Source: Puccinia triticina (taxonomy: Eukaryota; Basidiomycota; Pucciniomycetes; Pucciniales; Pucciniaceae). From it: a DNA stretch of 64,000 nt. Under the pieces are notes generated by a model. It had not been told where the DNA came from and ran no database searches. It saw only the letters and a program-made list of their open reading frames with translations. Shown here one piece after another: positions 57,339-64,000 of the stretch. Each line of letters starts with the position of its first letter. The first letter of the stretch is position 1. The position numbers were made by a program, and so were the translations under genes. The DNA is taken from assembly GCF_026914185.1 (NCBI RefSeq), contig NC_070570.1, forward strand, positions 4,898,001 through 4,962,000, read 5' to 3'.

Positions 57339-60300
57339 TCACGTCCTTCTAGGAGGACCTGGAGAGCGACTGAGGAGGCCCATGGATTTATACCTTTCCA
57401 ACTCAACTTGAAGCCTGTTTTATTATTATTATTGTTATTTTATTTTCATCGGTTGCAAGAAGAGAAACACGTTCAGCTCTCAAATCTTGATGTCGACATC
57501 AAGAGAGAGAGAGAGCTAACCTTGATATCTTTTCTTGTAGATCGGCTACTTCGCGTTCAGCCCTTCGTTTAGCCAGCTGGGACTCCGTTTCAGAAGATTG
57601 CTACCAAGAGAAGACCGACAAGAGCAATTGGGTAAGCACAACCGTATTCGAGTGGAAAACCCCGTTGCGAAGAGGTAAAAAAACGAAGTAGGACTCAACC
57701 AGGTCTGAATTTAACTTCCTCAAGCTGAACAGCTTATTTTCGAAGTTTTTGATTTCGTCTAGGAGGCGATTTTTAGAGCGATCAGAGTCGACCAATTTGA
57801 ACTCGAGATCTTTAAGGCTCCGTTCGGATTTCTTGGCGAGCTTGTTCAAGTTCTCTTTCTCCTGCTCGAGCTGGTTGAGCACTTCCTCGTACTGCTTCGG
57901 CTCGATCACGCTCAGATTGTTTCGGTTCTGTTGTGAATTGAGTTGGCGTGGGGATGAGGTCATCGAGCGGGTTTCTAGATCAACAATCTTCAGGTTCAAT
58001 AACTTGATCTTCCGTTCCAACTCAGTCTTCAAGGCCAAGCAAAGATAAATTTTTGAATCCCGATCAGGTCTCTCTGCCTCCTGAATACAAGATTATAAGA
58101 GCCCCACATACATTGGCTTTCAACAATTCTGAGCTTTCGGACCTCTCTCGATTGGCTTCCATCTGACAACTTGAAACAAAATTCGGAGCAAAGCAATGGA
58201 CTATTAGACTCGACTCGGGGCAGAGCAAAGAGGAGGACACATGAACTCGAAAAGAGGACTGACTCGTTCGCAAAGGCCTCGGCTTTCTTCTGGCGTTCAA
58301 GGGCCACCGAAAACAAGTCTTCTTTCTCCTCCAACTGTCTCTTCAGGTCGCTACGCTCCTGCTGCAGAGTCTGCATTACTCGATCGTTTGATAATCGACC
58401 TAGTGACGGCGCAAATACACAAAGGGTTTGATGATTTAGCCTTCGCAGGCCTGGATTGGGTTCATTGATGATTAGCATTACCTGAATTAGCCGAAAGGAA
58501 TTCCGATCCGATCTCCTCCAAGCGCTGCTCTAAAGATTTCTTGGCTGTCACTAGGGCCGCCCGATCGGCTTCAGCCTCGTCTCTGGCCGCCCTCAAGTCG
58601 CGCACTTGGCTCATCAGAGTGACGATCTGAGAGGATTGCTCTGCTTGGGCCGCAACTGCCTCGTCGTAGGCTTTGCTGATATCTTGTACTCTAGTCACTC
58701 GCGAATCGTACAAACGGCGTATGTCATCAGTCCCATGACAAAGACTATACGAAAGTTGCAGAGTAACGAAGGAACCAACAGAGGTCGAAGAGTATAGTAA
58801 GATCACTCACTTGGTCTCTAGTCTTTCTTTTTCCTTACTGAACCCTCCTCTCGAGTAGTGCCTCTCGTCGTTACGGATCTGCAGCTCATCCCGCTCAGTA
58901 CGCAGTTGCCGAACCTCCTCTCTGACCTTCATCGTTCGTTCTCTTTCCGATTCCAGCTCTTTCTAAAAAATAAAAATAAACATTTTTCCATGAATACCCA
59001 GGGTACATCTTCTTGTATTGCGAAGGATGATGGAGTTGGGCTAACTGCAAGATTTTCCAGTTCGTGCTGAAACCGCTGCCTGGTTGCTTCAACCGTATAA
59101 TCTCGGTCATTCATAGCTCGATCATACTGGGCCTTGAGCTCATTCAACTCGGCAAGTGTCCGCTCGGTCTCCCTCTGAGCTTTCGTGAAGTCCCCGCCTT
59201 CGTCCTCCAAGTAGGCTTCCAACTCTCGCACCCTCTGCTCAGCCACTCGGGCTCGTTGCTCGGCCGCCTCCCTGTCTTCCGCCGCCTCAGCCCTTCTTCG
59301 TTCGCTGTCAGTAAGAGAAACCTTGGCAAAGGTCTGTTTTTTCCCCAAGAAGAAATAATAAAACCCTTATCAACCGACTGCAAGGCTCGAAACACTCTTT
59401 CAGGAAAAAAACACCCACTTCGCTTTTCTCTGCTTTGAGCCGGGCTACCTCAGCTGCCTCGACCCGATCCCGGTACTGATCAGCTTTCCTGAGAGATGAT
59501 GAATGGTTTGACCCAGGACAAATAAACGTTAAGAAATTGTTCCAAAAATATGTCAATCGACTTTGTTTTTTTGGGCAAGGAAAGGTCTGAAGGAGTCGAA
59601 ACCTTAAACCCACTGCTTCCAAGAAACCAAGGCGTTCTCGAGGTCGCCAGAGGAAGCCCTTTCGATCTGAGCCTCCTGTAACTCGGCCAGCATCTGTCGT
59701 TTATCCTCCGCTTCTTGCTCGATCATCTGAGCATAGTGTTCACATCTCTGCTTGTAATCCGTTAATTCTGTTTTAATGCAGTTTTTGAAGAGGAAGTAAA
59801 ATGCGCTATCAATATTTTCATCCTAGTGATGAGATAGAGATCAGCCTGTACCTGTTTCTAACATGGTCTTAGTTTGTTGGAGTTCATTCTGTAATCAAAC
59901 CGAAAAAAAGGTCAACGATGCGTAAGGAAGCGAGCTAATGTATAGGATGACGAACGATGCGGCTCTTCTGGTTTTCGAGTTCGTGAACACTGGCCCGGTT
60001 TTGAGAGAGGAGGTTAAATTGATTAGATTCCAGCTTAGAGAACCTATCATCCATGGAGTTAGTGAGCGAGTTTTGGATCTCTTTGAGGTTTTGACTTCCT
60101 TTCAAGCGGGACTGTTCAGCAAGACTTCTAGCCTCGATTTCTTCCTTCAAAAGTTCCTGTAGCTGCTCATTTTCGACGTTCAACTTGCGCTTGATCTCCT
60201 CGATGGTGATAGAAGAGTTGGAGTCCTCGCTATTCAGGATCTTTAACAGGCCGCTTAACTGGGACTCAAGATGGTTCCGGATGACGCCCGACTTGATCTG

Positions 60301-63300
60301 CTGGATACTCATCACCTGCAAGTCTGCCTGCAAGTCATGGTTGGCCCGCTCGTGCTTCCGGATCGTCTCCTCCAGTTGGATCATCTTGAAGCGGTCTTGC
60401 CCAAGCGCATTCTGGTCGATCTCTCGCGACATCCGGGCCACCGAGCCAGGTCGACCGTGGTTGCGCTTGAAAGCTGCCCCATTGGCGAAGCTTTTCATCG
60501 GTTCGATCACCGGTCGACCTAATGAATCAAGAGAGGAAGCCCTGAAAAAAGTAGAATGAGATCCTATTAGATGTAGAAAGGGACATTATAATCTTTTTAT
60601 CACACAACATAGTGGATGGAAGGAGACTTACATCTCGTCCTCTAACTCCTGGTTAGCTTGTTGTAACTCTGCCAAGAGTTTGTTCTTGAGTTCGTTCTCA
60701 GTCTTATTGGGGTCGGACTTGACCATCTGAATAAGATCGGTATAACGTTGTTCGACCTGTTTCTTCACCCGGTCGATCGTTGCCTTGTTCAGAATCGCAT
60801 CCCTTTCATGCAGTTGTCGTTCCAGATCTGCAATCCGATTCTCATACTCCTTCTTGGCCGTCCCGCTCATTTCGGTACTCTATGAAAATGGTTACCAGGG
60901 GGAGATGGTGGTTAAGGCTGGGGTTCCGAAAAATAAAATAAAAATAAAATGCTCACCTCCGCATGCGAACGTCGTCCAACATTACCCATGCTAGTGACCC
61001 CTTCTTGAGCTGACTTCAGCTCAGCCTGCAGCTTCCTCACTGATAATACGGGAAGGATTCACGCGACGCGTTATTAATAACAAACTTTGATTTGATGGAC
61101 AGTGGGAGGAGATGATACTACGGACCATTAGCCTCAGCTTGAGTTCGAGCGACCTTTTCTTTGTCAAGGTTGAGTTTCAGAAGATGGACCTCGTTCTTAT
61201 TATCGTTTGCCCCACTGACGCGACGATGCTGGGCATGAGATTGTCGATTTTGGGCCTTCTCCTTCTGCAGCTCTCTCGTTAGATCTTCAGCTTCTCCCTT
61301 CAATCTGGCAACCGTCCGATCAAGTAATTTCAACTGTCCAGTTTGATCTCTGAGCAATGCTTGGGCTTCACTTAGTTGTCGGTCGGTATATTTCTTGGCT
61401 TCTTCCAGGACGTGAACATGTTCGACGATCGTCTTATCTTGCAATAAGATGGCCTTACGTAACTCTTGATTCTTGAGCGTCAGTTCTTTCCGCAAGCTAG
61501 CCGAATTCTTCTCGTGGTCTGATACGGTATCTTTATGGACTTTAAGATCCTTCTCTAAAGTCAGATTATCATGTTCTAGTTCGACGCGCTTCGTTAATTC
61601 GACCTCCAACTTCGATTTCAGATCTTCGACCTGACGACTCCATGCAGATCTTTCCCTTTCAATCTTCAGCATCGCATCCTCCATATCTTGAAATTTCAAG
61701 ACACTAGCCGACAATTGTTTCTCAAGGCCCTCTTTCTCCTTAATCGTCTTGTCGAGATAATCGGTTGCCTCTAAATGTTTTGATCGGATCTCTTGGAGCT
61801 CAATCTCGACTGCCTGTTTTGCTCGATCGGCTTTTTGCAATGTGAGCTCGAGATTCGAGATTTTCTGAGTTTGAGCTGTAATTCGCCTGAACACGGATAA
61901 ATGAAATAACAAAAATAGCAATCAATCTCGGTTTTCTGTGGCTCAGGGTGAAAGAAGAAGAGGAAAAGAAAAACTACAAACTCGGTGGCTTCTTTGTGTG
62001 CTTGAGTAGCCGATTCAAACTGTCGCCGCACTTCGTCACGATCCGACTTGATGTCCGCCACAGCTTGGTTACCTTGCCGTTTGATCTCCGACATTTCACC
62101 CAACAGTTGATTCTGCTGTTCTCTGAACTTGGCCAGTTCCTCCTCTCGAGCTTTTGAGACTTGAGACATCATATGTTCCTCACTACACTTAGTCTCCAAG
62201 AGCGCTCGGGTCTCGTCAAGCTCTTTGCTGATCGACTGTTGATGGTGGATATGCTGCTGGATTTCACCTCTGGAATCGGCAAGTTGTTGGTCCAGGGATT
62301 CGACTTGGATCTCTAGTTCCTTGGTCCGCTTGAGGTTGGTTTCTTTTTCCTTGAGGACCATAGATTTCTGATTCTCCAAACCGACCGCTTCAGCCTCCTT
62401 GTGCTTCAACTTGGACTCGTATTCCATGATGGTCTTCTTCATCTCTCCTAATTGAATCTTCAAGTTCATGTAATCCTTTTCAAGTTGCTCAATCTTATTT
62501 TTGAGCTTGAGAGTCGAATCATTTTCGAATTCCAATTTGCCTTCCAGTTCAGCAATCACCATCTTGAGCCTTTTTTCGTTGCGTTCTAGATCTTCTTCGC
62601 TTTCCGCTTGTTGTCGTTTGAGGTCTTCATGTACTCGGTGTAATTCATCCTTTTCCTTCTCAAGTTTCTCGATCAAGTGTTGTTGGTCACTAATCGTGGA
62701 CTTCAACCGGCGCTCATCATCGACCCATTTCAACTGTTGAGCCTCTAGCTCAGCAATTTGCTTACTGAGATCCTCTTTCCGATTATCCATCTCCTTGACG
62801 GCTACCTGAGTGACGTGGTGCAGTTTTACCTCGTTCTCGAATTGATCCTCAAGTGCCTCTAGTTCCTTTCGTGTTGCCTCTAGCTCCTCCACCAAAGCCA
62901 TTTCCATCTCCTTGGAGCGAATCAGTTGTTCTTCTTTATTTAAACTGACCAGCCGCTCCTGTTCTAACTCGTTCTCGACCTTCTGCTTCTCCAACTCGAC
63001 CGCGTTCTTCATCGCCTCAAGCTTCTCTCTCTCTTGCCTCTCTTTCTCATTCTTCTCCTTGAGTTGATTCAATTCATTTGCCTTTTTCCGCAGCTCATTG
63101 TCATCTCGAGTAGCCGCCAGTAGAGGTCTGACGCGGGTATAGAGCTGCCACCATGGCCAAGATTTCAACTCATTGTAGATCCTTGCGTTCCGTTGGATAG
63201 TTCGAATCGACATCGCCTTGTTCAAGATCTTCTTCATCTTTCTTTGGTGAATAAACGATCGACAGTTGGCCTGTAGATTGGTGAAGATCTCATATAGATA

Positions 63301-64000
63301 CTCATCTCGACGTTCTTCAAGCTCGGCCAGAACGCCAGATTTGAAGAAAACCTTGGTCAGGCCGATCTTGTAAACTGATTCGTCCAATTCTAGGGAACCG
63401 AGCATCCGGATACAGGCCTTCCTGCCGTCCAGATATCCACTTGGGATGATGCCAGGCGTCAAGACTTCATAGCGTTGACGAAACTCGATGAACGGCAGAC
63501 GATTGGGATAACCCAAACGAGCGATCCGAATACCCTCGAGGACACCGTTACAACGCAGCTGATCAAGTACTAACTTCACGTCGATCACGCCGGGCCGCTT
63601 GTCAGGATTGGGAACAATACATCTGACGAAATGAGGTTGGGTGGATTGGAGTTGGTTCATCAGCGAGGTGAGCTGCTCCTTGTGCCTTTGACCGACGGTC
63701 CGAAACGCGCCGCGTTTCACGCCGCGACGCTTTCCAGCACCTGCCATCTGTCCACCAGCCGCGTCGGGATTCATGCCACCCGTGGCAGGACCAGTTGGGT
63801 CGCTGCTAGGGTCTCGATACTCCTCAAATAGAGTGGCGATGAACTTATCATTAGAGCTTGCCAGTACGTTGGTCAAATTGCTGTTCAGCGGGTCCTTGTT
63901 CTTTTCCAACCAGCCTTCAGTACGATATTCGACTTGACCGGCGTAATGTTGAATGATGAAACCGGCGGTGGAATTGAAGCGAGATTTGATAAACTTTGGA
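57339..64000 (-). CDS. Type II myosin heavy chain, 5' end beyond the window
   Basis: Minus-strand gene entering from the right edge. The large exon 64000-61982 carries the end of the motor (QHYAGQVEYRTEGWLEKNKD, HFVRCIVPNPDKRPG, QLRCNGVLEGIRIARLGYPN, GLTKVFFKSGVL) and the lever arm with an IQ-like stretch (TIQRNARIYNELKSWPWWQL). The W-PWW-L...PLL pattern before the tail is typical of class II. Further exons (61886-61126, 61039-60957, 60879-60632, 60541-59956 and several smaller ones) encode a long heptad coiled coil. The last exons end in ERYKSMGLLSRSPG with stop TGA at 57339-57341. Fungal myosin II drives the contractile ring at septation. A GGMNPDAAGGQMAGAGKRR-type Gly-rich loop 2 at about 63730-63780 is long. 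Exons below 59.9 kb were only partly resolved. Confidence 0.9.

Noticed and set aside
57749..58048. Plus-strand open frames opposite the myosin tail
   Set aside because: Antisense of heptad coiled-coil coding gives Ser/Leu/Arg-rich shadows.

Overview
The window looks like nuclear DNA of a basidiomycete, most probably a rust fungus (Pucciniales). The conserved genes are fungal: SDHAF2/SDH5, a DASH cryptochrome, an RGS-LOV photoreceptor and a type II myosin. They are cut by many short introns, mostly 50-110 nt. Two of the predicted genes are secreted, effector-like paralogues, and most of the remaining DNA is transposon debris. The taxon is inferred from gene structure and repeat load, not from a marker gene.

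Layout. 1-13.45 kb is a broken hypothetical gene, first invaded by a segment carrying intron-containing pieces of a G-protein beta subunit gene and an eIF2B-delta gene (a possible Helitron). It was then invaded by a young 8.6-kb Ty3/Gypsy element with a chromodomain-like integrase tail (LTRs about 99% identical, TSD GCAGG). That retroelement was itself hit by a 470-bp TIR element. 14.4-17.6 kb holds a multi-span membrane protein and SDHAF2. 18.2-29 kb is a nested transposon zone: a foldback-ended element with a 9-bp TSD, three hAT-like elements with 8-bp TSDs, a solo LTR, a palindromic minisatellite, and several TIR elements sharing CAA-ends and 7-bp TSDs.

30.1-39.6 kb is gene dense: DASH cryptochrome, a 14-exon gene for a 1291-residue disordered and coiled-coil protein (possible meiotic-axis protein), and a divergent hypothetical gene. 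39.8-49.8 kb is a segmental duplication carrying two signal-peptide paralogues of 455 and 459 aa, separated by a second copy of the solo LTR. 50.7-51.5 kb is a small gene with a mitochondrial-looking N terminus. 52.7-56.2 kb is an 18-exon RGS-LOV gene with a predicted 11-nt microexon. 57.3-64 kb is the 3' part of a type II myosin heavy chain running off the window.

Functional themes. Two flavin blue-light proteins (DASH cryptochrome and RGS-LOV) lie about 20 kb apart. The RGS-LOV protein should couple light to heterotrimeric G-protein signalling. The myosin serves the contractile ring, and SDHAF2 serves succinate dehydrogenase flavinylation. The richest material for new biology is the set of related 7-bp-TSD TIR elements, including nested copies, and the CpG-rich palindromic repeat carried inside a hAT-like element.
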